In this document: positions 9,004 through 18,223 of the stretch, piece after piece | How the letters are laid out: each line of letters starts with the position of its first letter | Numbering within the stretch: position 1 is the stretch's first letter | Assembly: GCF_019352175.1 (NCBI RefSeq) | Contig: NZ_JACBYI010000024.1 | Location: 1-64,000, forward strand | Source: Paenibacillus sp. S150 | Lineage (GTDB): Bacteria > Bacillota > Bacilli > Paenibacillales > Paenibacillaceae | Reading direction: 5' to 3' | DNA length: 64,000 nt | Made by a program: the position numbers and the translations under genes | The notes under the pieces: model-generated | What the model saw: the letters and a program-made list of their open reading frames with translations, nothing else | Database searches by the model: none | Told to the model about the DNA's origin: nothing

Positions 9004-9059
9004 AACTTGCCGTTACAGACAGCGCGGTGAACTGTATCATAAGTAGGGGCAAGTTTTTT
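9004..9059 (+). other. putative att site 2 with element end
   Basis: AACTTGCC (9004-9011) is followed by GTTACAGACAGCGCGGTGAA, the rlmH-tail core GTATCATAAGTAG and GGCAAGTTTT (9048-9057). About 44 bases, from AACTTGCC through the core, are nearly identical to 19948-19991. Downstream the sequence resembles that after the intact rlmH (CAAGTTTTTT, then CTCG, AGG and CCTGTA blocks). This fits the right end of block A joined to an original rlmH flank. Confidence 0.65.
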
Positions 9060-9448
9060 GAAGAAAAACTCGCAGGGGCCTGTAAATAATTCTTAAAGGG
9101 CATAGGTTTGGGTTGACCAACCTTGTTAAGATAGTCGCTACAAAAAGCCTCCTGCGGGGGAAAAGGGATGACTAGGATTTGAGGGTTCGCTGAACGTTTA
9201 GAACCTTCGGTTGTTCTGAGAACAAGCTAGTGAAGGTGATGGTGTAGTAGCGGTAGGGCGGGTTATGTGCTCCCTCAAAGGTAGTGACTTTCAGAGTGGC
9301 TTCCCAATAATACTGGCCCTGTCTTTTCGTTGGTAATCGACTTATGGAGTCATCATTTTATTAATAAGGTAACTGTATGCAGTTGTAATTAATAAAGGAG
9401 TAAGGTAACCGTTCAGTACGGAAGAAACAGCCCCGGGACTCTCACTTG
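9060..9448. other. gene-free flank
   Basis: No gene is seen. The first 40 bases resemble the flank of intact rlmH at 16580-16605. AAGGAGTAAGG near 9393 looks like a ribosome binding site but no frame follows it. Confidence 0.4.
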
Positions 9449-9847
9449 TTAGTCTTGCGAAGCAAATTCAACCGTCTCCACGATAGCGCCATGGCGAAGC
9501 GTGTTGCCGATGGTGCATGCGCGCTCGGTGACCTTGTTCAGCTTCTCTTTGTAGGCCGGCTCCAGACCCGGTGGCAGCGTTACACGAACATAGAAGTTCG
9601 AGAAGCGGTTTGCTTTGTCTTCGGGCTTGGCAGAAGTGACTTCCACTCGAATCGTATTTTTATCGTAAGTGATACCGTCATAGTCCATAATTTTCTGTAT
9701 GGAGATGGATACGCACAGGCCAAGCGCGGCTTCGAGCAGCTCACGCGGATTCAGTCCATTACCGTTCAACTGGTGACTGCCGATTAGCTGCAGTCCTGCA
9801 TCATTATAGATTTCATCCTGATCTTCTACTCGTTTAATGATTGTCAT
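9449..9847 (-). CDS. OsmC-family protein
   Basis: A 132-residue OsmC/Ohr superfamily protein. Members reduce organic hydroperoxides with two cysteines; here these are in ALGLCVSISIQK and in VTERACTIGNTL, matching the usual positions. ATG 9847 is preferred (AAGGGGCG upstream) over an in-frame start 11 codons earlier that would overlap oppF. It lies just after oppF on the same strand and may be cotranscribed with the peptide transporter. Confidence 0.85.
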   Translation of the reverse strand: MTIIKRVEDQDEIYNDAGLQLIGSHQLNGNGLNPRELLEAALGLCVSISIQKIMDYDGITYDKNTIRVEVTSAKPEDKANRFSNFYVRVTLPPGLEPAYKEKLNKVTERACTIGNTLRHGAIVETVEFASQD

Positions 9848-9864
9848 GTTGAACGCCCCTTGTT

Positions 9865-10848
9865 CTAAATTAGATGGCAAGCTGTTTTATGCTGATTGGC
9901 GGTTTCTCTGAGCACGGGCAGTTCTACCTGGCAGCGCCCGGTGGCTAGCGGACAGCGCGTATGGAAGACGCAGCCGGACGGTGGATTCAGCGGTGAAGGG
10001 ATCTCTCCCCGCAGAATGACCCGCTCCTTCAAGCTATGCTTGGAGACGCTGGGCACGGCCGAGAATAACGCCTTAGTATACGGATGCAGCGGGTTGGCGA
10101 ACAATTCGTCTGTCGGCGCTTCCTCTACGATTCGTCCGAGGTACATAATGCCGATTCGATCGGAGATATGGCGGACGACGCTAATGTCATGGGTAATGAA
10201 TAACAGAGTCAGCTTCAGCTCGCTTTGCAGCTGCTTCAGCATGTTAAGAATTTGCGCCTGAATCGATACGTCCAGCGCCGATACCGGCTCATCGCAGACA
10301 ATGATCTTCGGATTCAGAATGAGTGCTCTCGCCAGCCCCAGCCGTTGGCGCTGGCCTCCTGAGAATTCATGGGGATACCGGAAGTAATGCTCCGGCTGTA
10401 ACCCGACTACGCTTAAAATACGGTGAATTTCCTGTCGGCGCTGTGCGCTGCCACCCATTTGATGAATAATCAATGCTTCGTCTAGAATATCGCCGATCCG
10501 TTTGCGCGGATTGAGCGAGGAGTACGGGTCTTGGAAGACAATCTGAATGTCTTTGCGCAGCTTCCGCATCTCCTTGGGCGACAGCTTCGCAAGATCTTGA
10601 TTCCGATAGAGAACCTGTCCGCCGGTCGGCGGCGTTAGTCCCAGAATTGTCCGCCCTGTCGTGCTCTTGCCCGAGCCGGATTCGCCAACCAGACCATACG
10701 TTTCTCCTTCATACAGCGTAAACGACACATCGATCACCGCATGTACGTGCTGCTTCGCGCCAAAGAGCTTGCCGAACGAACCGTAAACCGGAAATTTCTT
10801 CTCAAGCGAGACGACCTCAAGAAGAGGAGACTTCTCTACCTGCGACAT
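9865..10848 (-). CDS. oppF: oligopeptide/dipeptide ABC transporter ATP-binding protein OppF-like
   Basis: A 327-residue ABC ATPase with Walker A GESGSGKST, signature FSGGQRQRLGLARAL, Walker B IIVCDEP and the C-terminal Cys-containing extension (CVFHTRCPLATGRC) typical of the peptide/nickel importer family. It pairs with OppD to drive uptake through OppB/OppC. Its ATG lies 32 bases inside the end of oppD, with AGGGAGAGGGGG upstream, so translation is coupled. Confidence 0.92.
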   Translation of the reverse strand: MSQVEKSPLLEVVSLEKKFPVYGSFGKLFGAKQHVHAVIDVSFTLYEGETYGLVGESGSGKSTTGRTILGLTPPTGGQVLYRNQDLAKLSPKEMRKLRKDIQIVFQDPYSSLNPRKRIGDILDEALIIHQMGGSAQRRQEIHRILSVVGLQPEHYFRYPHEFSGGQRQRLGLARALILNPKIIVCDEPVSALDVSIQAQILNMLKQLQSELKLTLLFITHDISVVRHISDRIGIMYLGRIVEEAPTDELFANPLHPYTKALFSAVPSVSKHSLKERVILRGEIPSPLNPPSGCVFHTRCPLATGRCQVELPVLRETANQHKTACHLI

Positions 10849-11854
10849 CGTGAATCGGCCCCCTCTCCCTGCTGCGAATAGCAGCGTAATGCCAGCACTT
10901 CACAAGGTGCTTGCTGTGCGCCGATTCCATCGGAGGTTCCTCTTCCTGACACTTCTTATCCGCATAGGGACACCGAGTCGAAAAGCCGCAGCCCCGCGGA
11001 ACTCGGGAGAGTGAAGGAACCGTTCCTTCTATAACATGCAGTTCGTCGTGGCGATTACCGTCCGGCTTAGGGATCGATTGGATCAGTCCTTGCGTGTAAG
11101 GATGAAGCGGGGATTCGAACAGACGGTCAGTCTCCATCTCCTCCACAATCTGGCCTAAGTACATCACCTTGACGCTGGTGCAGATCTCGTTGACGACGCC
11201 AAGATCGTGTGTAATGAACAGTACGCCCATGCCTAACTCCCGATTCAGCCGGGCGATCAACTCGAGAATCTGCGCCTGAATTGTCACGTCCAGCGCGGTC
11301 GTAGGCTCGTCCGCAATTAGAAGCTTTGGCTCGCATGCGAGCGCCATTGCGATCATGACACGCTGCTGCATGCCGCCGGACAATTGATGCGGATACTCAT
11401 CCGCACGACGCTCCGGTGAAGGAATTCCGGTCATGCGGAGCAATTCGATCGTTCTGAGGCGCGCTTCCTTACGGGATACCTTCTTATGTAGCCGAATAAC
11501 TTCTTCTATTTGATTGCCAATCGTGTATACCGGGTTTAGGGAAGTGAGCGGGTCTTGGAAAATAATCGCTACTTTGTCACCGCGCACCTTGCGCATCTTC
11601 GCTGCCGACAAGGCAAGGAGATTCTCGCCGTCCAGCAGAACTTCTCCTTCGTATTCCACCGAATCCGTATGGTCAAGCAGCCGGATAATGGACTGGGACA
11701 TAACGCTCTTGCCGCAGCCGGATTCGCCAACGATACCAATAATCTCACCATCCTGCATATTAAAGGAGACGCCGTTCACCGCTGTCACCTTGTTTCTGTC
11801 ACTGTGAAAATGCGTTTTTAACTGTTTAACCTCAAGCAGCGGCTGCTTATTCAT
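10817..11854 (-). CDS. oppD: oligopeptide/dipeptide ABC transporter ATP-binding protein OppD-like
   Basis: A 345-residue ABC ATPase with Walker A GESGCGKS, signature LSGGMQQRVMIAMAL, Walker B LLIADEP and the C-terminal CGFSTRCPYADKKC motif of the Opp/Dpp family. It is the partner of OppF. GGAGGGATTACA precedes the ATG. The order A-B-C-D-F on the minus strand is that of classic opp operons. Confidence 0.92.
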   Translation of the reverse strand: MNKQPLLEVKQLKTHFHSDRNKVTAVNGVSFNMQDGEIIGIVGESGCGKSVMSQSIIRLLDHTDSVEYEGEVLLDGENLLALSAAKMRKVRGDKVAIIFQDPLTSLNPVYTIGNQIEEVIRLHKKVSRKEARLRTIELLRMTGIPSPERRADEYPHQLSGGMQQRVMIAMALACEPKLLIADEPTTALDVTIQAQILELIARLNRELGMGVLFITHDLGVVNEICTSVKVMYLGQIVEEMETDRLFESPLHPYTQGLIQSIPKPDGNRHDELHVIEGTVPSLSRVPRGCGFSTRCPYADKKCQEEEPPMESAHSKHLVKCWHYAAIRSRERGPIHDVAGREVSSS

Positions 11855-11874
11855 TGTAATCCCTCCCGCCGGTG

Positions 11875-12780
11875 TTAGGCTTTCTTCTGTTTGCGCTTTG
11901 CTCGAGGATCCAGATGGTCGCGCAGCCCGTCACCAAGCAGGTTTAAGCTTAAGACGGACAGTATCAGAGCGCTGCCTGGGAAGGCAACCATCCACCATGC
12001 CTTAGATATAACTGGTTTACTTGCTTGAAGAATATTGCCCCAGCTTGGTTCCGGCGCGGGGATTCCGGCGCCCAGGAAGCTTAGTGCCGCCTCCGACAGA
12101 ATTGCTTCGGCAAACACGAAGGCGGCCTGGATGAGCAGCGGTGACAAGGTATTCGGTACGACGTGCCGCCACAGAATACGAGAATGGCTGGCTCCCTGCG
12201 CGTGCATCGCTTCAATATATGTCTGCTCACGTACAATCAGTGCCGTGGAGCGGATGATGCGCGCGATATTAGGCGTGAAGACGACGGTCAGCGCAATAAT
12301 GACGTTCAGCACCGAGGCTCCAAGCGTCGCCATTAGCGCAATCGCGAGCAGAATTCCCGGGAAGGCGATTAGCCCGTCGCAGATACGCATGAGAATGTGA
12401 TCGAGTGTGCGGTAGAACGAGGCATAGATACCGATGATAAGCCCTAAGACCGAGGACAGTAGCGTGACGACTAGTCCGATACTAATCGATACGCGAGCTC
12501 CATACAGCACGCGGGTCAGCAGGTCTCTACCGAATTCATCGGTTCCGAACCAATGGGTGGCGCTTGGCGGTTTAAGACGGTCTACAACCTTCATGGCAAA
12601 AGGATCGTACGGCGTCAGCAGAGGACCGACGATGCCCAAAATGATAAGAATTGCTAGGATAATACTCCCGATTAGCAAGGCATGATTGGATCGCAGGCGG
12701 AGGAACGTTAATAGCCTCTGCTCCTTGCGGAGCCGCCGGCTCAGCTGAGCAATGGGTTCTTTCTCATGAATGACGTTCAC
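11875..12780 (-). CDS. oppC: peptide ABC transporter permease OppC-like
   Basis: A 301-residue inner-membrane permease with an N-terminal cytoplasmic segment, the GTDEFGRDLLTRVLYGAR motif typical of DppC/OppC, and the EAA loop (EAMHAQGASHSRILWRHVVP). GTG 12780 is the start, with AGGAGGAG seven bases upstream. It forms the translocation channel with OppB. Confidence 0.9.
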   Translation of the reverse strand: MNVIHEKEPIAQLSRRLRKEQRLLTFLRLRSNHALLIGSIILAILIILGIVGPLLTPYDPFAMKVVDRLKPPSATHWFGTDEFGRDLLTRVLYGARVSISIGLVVTLLSSVLGLIIGIYASFYRTLDHILMRICDGLIAFPGILLAIALMATLGASVLNVIIALTVVFTPNIARIIRSTALIVREQTYIEAMHAQGASHSRILWRHVVPNTLSPLLIQAAFVFAEAILSEAALSFLGAGIPAPEPSWGNILQASKPVISKAWWMVAFPGSALILSVLSLNLLGDGLRDHLDPRAKRKQKKA

Positions 12781-12794
12781 GCTAAGCTCTCCTC

Positions 12795-13745
12795 CTATTT
12801 GCGATCCAAACGGACTCGCGGATCTACGACACCGTATAGTAAGTCGACAATCAAGTTAATCAAGACATAAATCAGCGTAACGGACAGTACGACGCCTTGA
12901 ATGACGGCGAAATCTCTTCTCTGTATCGAATTAATGACAAGCTGTCCCAGACCCGGAATGTTGAAAATCGTCTCCACGATGACCGCTCCGGTAACCAACG
13001 TTCCGAACGTCTGCCCTATGACCGTCAGGACGGGAATAAAGGCATTGCGGAAAGCATGCTTCACCAGTACCTTTGCCTCATGAATTCCCTTCGAACGGGC
13101 CGTCTTGATATAATTCAGATTCAGAATATCCAACATTGATGAACGGGTCATTCGCGTAATGAGCGCAGCTTGAATCGCCCCGAGCGATACGCCCGGAAGA
13201 ATCAAATATCGATAGTGTGCCCATAGGCCGCTAGACAGCGGCTCGTAGCCCGCAATCGGCAACCATTGTAGACGTACGCCTACGAACAGCATCAGAAACA
13301 AGGCCAGCAGGAAACCCGGCACGGCCATACCGAGCAGTGAGATTCCCCGCAGAAAGTGATCTAACATGGTGTCTCGCTTGTATGCCGAGAAAATCCCGAA
13401 CGGGATTGCCAGAAGCAGGGCGATAATTTGCGCTAGCACGGCTAGCGAGAAGGTAGGGCCGATATGCTCTGCAATCGCCACACTTACCGGCTGATGCAAG
13501 AAGAGCGATTCTCCCAAGTTTCCCCTTAGCAGGTTTATGGCCCATTCCGTGTATTGTTCGACGATGGGACGATCGAAGCCCATCTGCTTGTTGAATGATA
13601 TGACGTCCTCTTTGGTCGCCTCCAGCCCGAGCAGCGTCGACGCCGGATCCCCCGGCATAATGTGAATGAGTAGGAAGGTAACGATCGTCACGACGAACAG
13701 AACGGGAATTAGGGATAAGAGTCGTTTCGCAAGATATGCCAGCAA
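12795..13745 (-). CDS. oppB: peptide ABC transporter permease OppB-like
   Basis: A 316-residue permease beginning LAYLAKRLLSLIPVLFVVTI, the usual first segment of DppB/OppB, with GDPASTLLG after it and an EAA loop (KTARSKGIHEAKVLVKHAFR). The start is TTG at 13745 with GAGAGGGA upstream. Spacing to oppC is 14 bases. Confidence 0.9.
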   Translation of the reverse strand: MLAYLAKRLLSLIPVLFVVTIVTFLLIHIMPGDPASTLLGLEATKEDVISFNKQMGFDRPIVEQYTEWAINLLRGNLGESLFLHQPVSVAIAEHIGPTFSLAVLAQIIALLLAIPFGIFSAYKRDTMLDHFLRGISLLGMAVPGFLLALFLMLFVGVRLQWLPIAGYEPLSSGLWAHYRYLILPGVSLGAIQAALITRMTRSSMLDILNLNYIKTARSKGIHEAKVLVKHAFRNAFIPVLTVIGQTFGTLVTGAVIVETIFNIPGLGQLVINSIQRRDFAVIQGVVLSVTLIYVLINLIVDLLYGVVDPRVRLDRK

Positions 13746-13833
13746 TTGTAATCCCTCTCTTGTTACCCGATTGTGAAAAAGGGAGTGCTGCCAGGTTACT
13801 TCCGTAATCTGCAGCCCCCTTCATATTACTTGC

Positions 13834-15435
13834 TTATTTTGGTGCTTTCGTGTTCCATACAACGGGTAAGATAAATCCTTGGAAGCCTTCGATGCTCGCG
13901 GCCGTAGCGACGACAGATTTATATTGACCCAATACTGTTGCGAACCCTTGTTCATACAGGTAGCTCTGCAGCTTGTCCCACTCTTTTTTCGCTTCCTCAG
14001 GTGATGTTTGGGAGCTGATTGCAGCGACCGATTGTTTGACCGTATCGTTGTTCAATCCGGCCCAGCCTGGCGTTACGGCCAGAAGCTGCTGCGGCGTTAA
14101 CTGATAGCCCGTGCTGGCTACGAAAAGATCCCATTTGCTATGGTCGTCTTTGGTCGATAGGAAGGTAGGGAAGTCGTAGCTTACAACCTCGACATTAAAG
14201 CCGATTTGACGAAGCTGTTCCTGAATAACCAGCGTCGCATTATACATCTCACTGTAGTCCGGAGTCGTGAGCAGCGTAATTTGTTCGCCGTTGTAGCCGG
14301 CTTCCTTCAACAGTTCCTTAGCCTTGTCCTGATTCTGCTGATTATAGTACTCAGCACCGGACGTGCTTGCCCACTGCGTCTGACTCGGGTTCATGAAGCT
14401 CGGCGACAACGTGTACAGATCCGGCTTAGCGAAGCTCGCCAGCATAATCTCATCATCGTTCAACGCCTGTAGAATCGCTTGGCGGACCTTGACGTTCTTG
14501 AGAGGTCCTTCGTTAGTATTAAGGAAAGCGGTAAGTGCGCCGCCCGTGTTCGAATGCAACGCTACGTTGCTGTCGGAAGCGAGTTCGTCGTAGCTCTCGT
14601 TCGGGATGCTCTCGGCGATATCGTATTCACCGGTCTTCACACCCGCAACCCGCGTAGCGTTATCAGAGACAAAGTAGTAGTAGATACTCGGCGTTGCCGC
14701 GTCTTTGTGACCGGAGAATCCGCTCGGTTCGCTATCTACCCCTACATAATCGTCGTTACGGACCAAATGGATATACTGGTCTTTCTTCCATTCCTGGAGC
14801 TTGTAAGGCCCTGTTCCGATGTACTCCGTAATGCCATCGGCCGTAGCGGCTTCTACAACTTCCTTCGGCATAATCGCCGGGAATTGCGATTGCGAAGCGA
14901 TGAGAATGATGACGTAAGGGTTAACCGTCGCCAGCTTCAGCTCCGCAGTGGTTGAATCCACGGTTGAGAACTTGGCATCTGCGAGCAGCACCTTCGCCTT
15001 GGAAGACGTAACCAGCCAGCGGTTCATCGAGGCGACCACGTCATCGGATGTTAACTCCTTGCCATTGTGGAACTTCACACCTTGACGAAGCTTAAATGTA
15101 TAGGTCAAGCCATCTTCGCTCTTCGTATATGATTCCGCAAGTACCGGCTGTGGCTCGTAGTTGGCATCCAGCGTGTACAGTTGTTCAAATAAGTTAAAGG
15201 CAACTTCAAGCGCCGCGCCGGAAACCGTCGTTGGGGGATCCAGTGTAGGCGGCTGTGCCGTAATCGCAACTTTGAGCTCGTCCTTATACTCCTTTGCTGC
15301 TTCCGAAGCGGCTGGCGAATTCGATGGTGCCGCAGAACTGCTGTTGACGTTGGATGAAGTGTTATTGCTGCATGCGACAGTAAAAGCCAGTAACAGCACT
15401 GCCGACAAAATAGACCCGACCCTTGCTTTTCTCAT
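13834..15435 (-). CDS. oppA: peptide ABC transporter substrate-binding lipoprotein
   Basis: A 533-residue solute-binding family 5 lipoprotein. The signal peptide ends FTVAC (Cys near residue 21), followed by a Ser/Asn/Ala linker. The family signature region YTFKLRQGVKFHNGKELTSDDV is present. It should capture peptides outside the membrane for OppBCDF. ATG 15435 is chosen because GGGGG lies 8 bases upstream and the signal peptide starts there; the frame is open 29 codons further up without a signal. It is the promoter-proximal gene of the operon. Confidence 0.9.
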   Translation of the reverse strand: MRKARVGSILSAVLLLAFTVACSNNTSSNVNSSSAAPSNSPAASEAAKEYKDELKVAITAQPPTLDPPTTVSGAALEVAFNLFEQLYTLDANYEPQPVLAESYTKSEDGLTYTFKLRQGVKFHNGKELTSDDVVASMNRWLVTSSKAKVLLADAKFSTVDSTTAELKLATVNPYVIILIASQSQFPAIMPKEVVEAATADGITEYIGTGPYKLQEWKKDQYIHLVRNDDYVGVDSEPSGFSGHKDAATPSIYYYFVSDNATRVAGVKTGEYDIAESIPNESYDELASDSNVALHSNTGGALTAFLNTNEGPLKNVKVRQAILQALNDDEIMLASFAKPDLYTLSPSFMNPSQTQWASTSGAEYYNQQNQDKAKELLKEAGYNGEQITLLTTPDYSEMYNATLVIQEQLRQIGFNVEVVSYDFPTFLSTKDDHSKWDLFVASTGYQLTPQQLLAVTPGWAGLNNDTVKQSVAAISSQTSPEEAKKEWDKLQSYLYEQGFATVLGQYKSVVATAASIEGFQGFILPVVWNTKAPK

Positions 15436-16087
15436 ACGATACAACCCCCATATAGTTTTGAATGCTATGATGACAATTTCACTTCTTAAATCATTACCTC
15501 GACAAATTTCCGCATTATACACAGTAATTTAGTCGGATTTATGATAAACCGAATAATAAAGGATACTATAAGAAAAGTCAATATATTTATAGCCGTTTAA
15601 TTTAGTAGAGCTATTCCTATTTGATGCGAATCTATCAAACGCTTAAGAACTGCGTCTCCCGATTAGTTCTACAAGTATACCTAAGGAAATAAAGCAACCA
15701 CTTAACCGCTTTTACCAAGCAGGGAATTACAGGAACGAAATTGAAAAGTATTCAAAGTAACGGAGAAGAATGAGCGTGTCGTTTCGTTATATAAGCTGAA
15801 CTTAAGAATGATGGCCAGCCGATGGCTGAAGGGCTAGGATATAGGAATAGCAAGACGGCTGATGGTTTATTTTTGACCGGAAATGTGGTAGAACATAGAG
15901 GATAACATTAAGCAGAAAGGACGTAGCGGATACGTCCTTTTGCTGTTTATATAATGGAATAGCGATGATTGAGTTGCGGACACTACTATGGAGTCCTCTT
16001 GATTTGGCGAAGGTAAACTCAGGGGCTCTCCGGATTTTCAGCGAATGCCGCAGGTGTACATAGAAGCGTAACGCACAGGAGGAATTT
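15436..16087. other. intergenic region between opp operon and rlmH
   Basis: Holds the minus-strand opp promoter region and a plus-strand hairpin terminator at 15916-15940. A 30-codon open stretch (about 15820-15900, ending GNVVEHRG) precedes that terminator and may be a gene stub. AGGAGGAATTT just before 16088 is the rlmH ribosome binding site. Confidence 0.5.
15913..15948 (+). terminator. Rho-independent terminator
   Basis: Perfect 10-bp stem AAAGGACGTA / TACGTCCTTT with a five-base loop, followed by TGCTGTTT. It would end a plus-strand transcript whose gene is no longer recognisable. Confidence 0.65.
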
Positions 16088-16567
16088 ATGTTGATTCAGA
16101 TTATCGGCGTAGGCAAATTGAAGGAAAAGTATTTGGCTAACGGCATCGCAGAATATGCCAAGCGGCTGACGCCATACCTCAAGTTCCAGATGATTGAGGT
16201 GGCGGATGAGAAGGCACCCGACTCTCTGAGCGAAGCAGAGGTCGGTATTGTGAAGGCGCGCGAGGGCGAGCGCATTCTCGCGCACATCAAGAGCGAGGCG
16301 CATGTTATTGCGCTCGCGATCGACGGCAAGCTCTGGAGCTCGGAAGAGCTTGCCGGAGAGATCGACCGGCTCGGCACCTACGGGACGAGCCATGTCGTCT
16401 TCGTCATCGGAGGGAGCCACGGGCTCTCCGATGAGGTAATGCGCCGCGCCCAGCAGCGCATGAGCTTCGGCCGCATGACGCTGCCCCATCAGCTCATGCG
16501 CCTGGTTCTGGTGGAGCAGATTTATCGTGCAGTGAAGATAAACCGGGGGGAACCGTATCATAAGTAG
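16088..16567 (+). CDS. rlmH: 23S rRNA (pseudouridine1915-N3)-methyltransferase RlmH
   Basis: A complete 159-residue SPOUT-class methyltransferase that methylates pseudouridine 1915 in helix 69 of 23S rRNA. Visible are the N-terminal [13 protein letters not shown], the [12 protein letters not shown] stretch, the knotted SAM-binding [14 protein letters not shown] and [19 protein letters not shown], and the C-terminal end EPYHK. Length is that of the family. AGGAGGAATTT precedes the ATG. Its last bases form att site 3. A decayed copy at 880-1325 and a 3' stub at 23834-23892 share this sequence, which is unusual for a normally single-copy gene. Confidence 0.97.
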   Translation: MLIQIIGVGKLKEKYLANGIAEYAKRLTPYLKFQMIEVADEKAPDSLSEAEVGIVKAREGERILAHIKSEAHVIALAIDGKLWSSEELAGEIDRLGTYGTSHVVFVIGGSHGLSDEVMRRAQQRMSFGRMTLPHQLMRLVLVEQIYRAVKINRGEPYHK

Positions 16568-16582
16568 GGGCAAGTTTTTTAG
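16546..16582 (+). other. putative att site 3 (3' end of intact rlmH)
   Basis: The last codons and stop of rlmH (GTATCATAAGTAG) followed by GGCAAGTTTT at 16569-16578. The latter is the exact inverted complement of AAAACTTGCC at 19946-19955, so block B between them is bounded by 10-bp terminal inverted repeats. This is the counterpart of the SCC insertion site in staphylococcal rlmH. Confidence 0.7.
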
Positions 16583-16647
16583 AGAAAAGCTCGTAGGAGC
16601 CTGTATTTGCGGCATGCGGACCCAGGGGTTAGGGCTGGGTCACATTC

Positions 16648-17231
16648 CTAGGCCTTCAAGAAACGGTCGAGCTTGATCCGTGAATCGTCCTTATAAGGTA
16701 ACTTGGGAATGATAGATCGGAAAAAGGATGTGTACTCCTCCAAATCAGTAAACTCTAGACTCAGGCTTGCCTCATTTTCAGAATGAAGGCTTTCCTGAAG
16801 CAGATTCCGTATGGCTTCCATCCGGTGGCGGTCTACAAGTTCGAAATCGTCCGGACGTTGAAGATGGAGCAGAAAGGCTGCTGCCGAAAAGCCGGTGCTC
16901 CAATCTGGGAGTTGTCCCTGCCAGAACTAAAAATCTCCTGCGGTTCTGCTGAGACCAGCGGCAAGAACTCCGACCAGCCTTTGAGAATGGCAGCAATCGT
17001 GCGCGACACTGCAGGGGGAAGGCTTTGCCGTTGCCAGCCCCCGAAGTGCCAGCCGAGGGCCTTTTTAATCGTCTCAGGGGGAACAGAGGCCGGATCGGAG
17101 AAAATTTTGCACCACTCCTCTAGCGGTTCTACCGGGTATCGGGCGTAAGGGAAACGCTCCAAATGTTCGTCGATACGTTCCTGAACGATAGCGGCTATAG
17201 TCCGCTTTTCTTTTTCGCTTAATGTAATCAT
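16648..17231 (-). pseudogene. hypothetical gene, probably frameshifted
   Basis: Starting at 17231, the frame encodes MITLSEKEKRTIAAIVQERI, with EEWCKIFSDPASVPPETIKK and WHFGGW, then drifts into unlikely sequence and stops at 16833. In a second frame, sequence matching the same style continues from about 16925 (WQGQLPDWSTGFSAAAFLLH, then QRPDDFELVDRHRMEA) down to a stop at 16648 (DRFLKA). The simplest reading is one gene of about 190 codons with a single-base frameshift near 16900-16930. No family is recognised. It is followed, in transcription order, by the end of block B. Confidence 0.6.
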
Positions 17232-17298
17232 ATTATTCTCCTTTCTGTTGTTTACTTCGTAAGAAATCCTTCAGAAAATGCCTCCAGCAAGTAACTTG

Positions 17299-17769
17299 TT
17301 ATTTGCCGAGATAATCTCCGAAAGGATCTTCTGAGTTCTGGTCTGCAATTCGTTCTTCCACTCTCGCTGCTTCATCACCATCCATAGCTGTTGCTGCTTT
17401 CCTGGCTTCATCCGACATCCACAACGGCGGAGCAATCTCCGATACCCATTCTAAGGCCAGCTCGTTTGGGCTTCCCTCAACGGTTGGAGGTTTATTTACT
17501 AGGGCTACTTCGTCAAGCAGCCGAATGTTCTCCCCGGCCAAAGCGATATCCAACTCGGTCCCGTCCCAGTAGGGATTAACTATGTCATTCTCCTTGTAGG
17601 TCAGCGCGACTCTCAATCTCCAGTGAGATTCCAAGGCTGCTTCATCCCCTGCACTTTCTCTGGCTGAAACTGCCAAAAGGTATACTGTTCCGTCGTAATT
17701 AAAAGTTCCCTCCAGAAATTCCAGCAGTTGTTTCCTCATGCTTTCATTTGTGTGAAAGTCCTCTTCCAT
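17299..17769 (-). CDS. hypothetical protein (156 aa)
   Basis: An acidic 156-residue protein beginning MEEDFHTNESMRKQLLEFLE, with no signal peptide or membrane segment. GAGGAGATTGAG precedes the ATG. It is transcribed ahead of the frameshifted hypothetical gene, 67 bases apart, and both may form one unit. No family is recognised. Confidence 0.6.
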   Translation of the reverse strand: MEEDFHTNESMRKQLLEFLEGTFNYDGTVYLLAVSARESAGDEAALESHWRLRVALTYKENDIVNPYWDGTELDIALAGENIRLLDEVALVNKPPTVEGSPNELALEWVSEIAPPLWMSDEARKAATAMDGDEAARVEERIADQNSEDPFGDYLGK

Positions 17770-18223
17770 CTCAATCTCCTCCTATTTATTGGCGTTCAAT
17801 ATATTAATATTTGCCTGTGATTTTTGGCTTTGCGAAAAAGCAAATCCCTACCCGAATAGCGGGTAAGGGAAGAGAGGGAATAGGAGTTAACGGTTAGATT
17901 CCGACAAACAAAGGAGGAAATATTTTCTGTGATTTGGCTGAGCCTTATTTGCCTCGGTGGTCGGTTTGGAGAAGCGGGTGTTTTGTCCATTCAGGTAAGA
18001 CTGTTCTTGGTCAAGAATAGTCTATGAGCAGGACGTAGAAAGGTCTAGCCAAGAAATGAAAGTGCCCCCTCAAAAAGGGGTCTTGGCAATAGTTCACGAA
18101 TATGATATATGTCCATAAATCTTCATGTAGCGATTTTAAGTAATGGGAAGAAATGCGGCAATAGACTAGTAAAAGGATTGACGCAAATCATGAAACTGAA
18201 ATAATGAGAAGGGAGCAACTCCA
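17770..18223. other. divergent intergenic region in block B
   Basis: Separates the minus-strand hypothetical pair from the plus-strand peptidase-like gene. An imperfect inverted repeat around CCCTACCCG / CGGGTAAGGG lies near 17846-17870. A 64-codon minus frame here has no supporting features and is not called. Confidence 0.4.
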
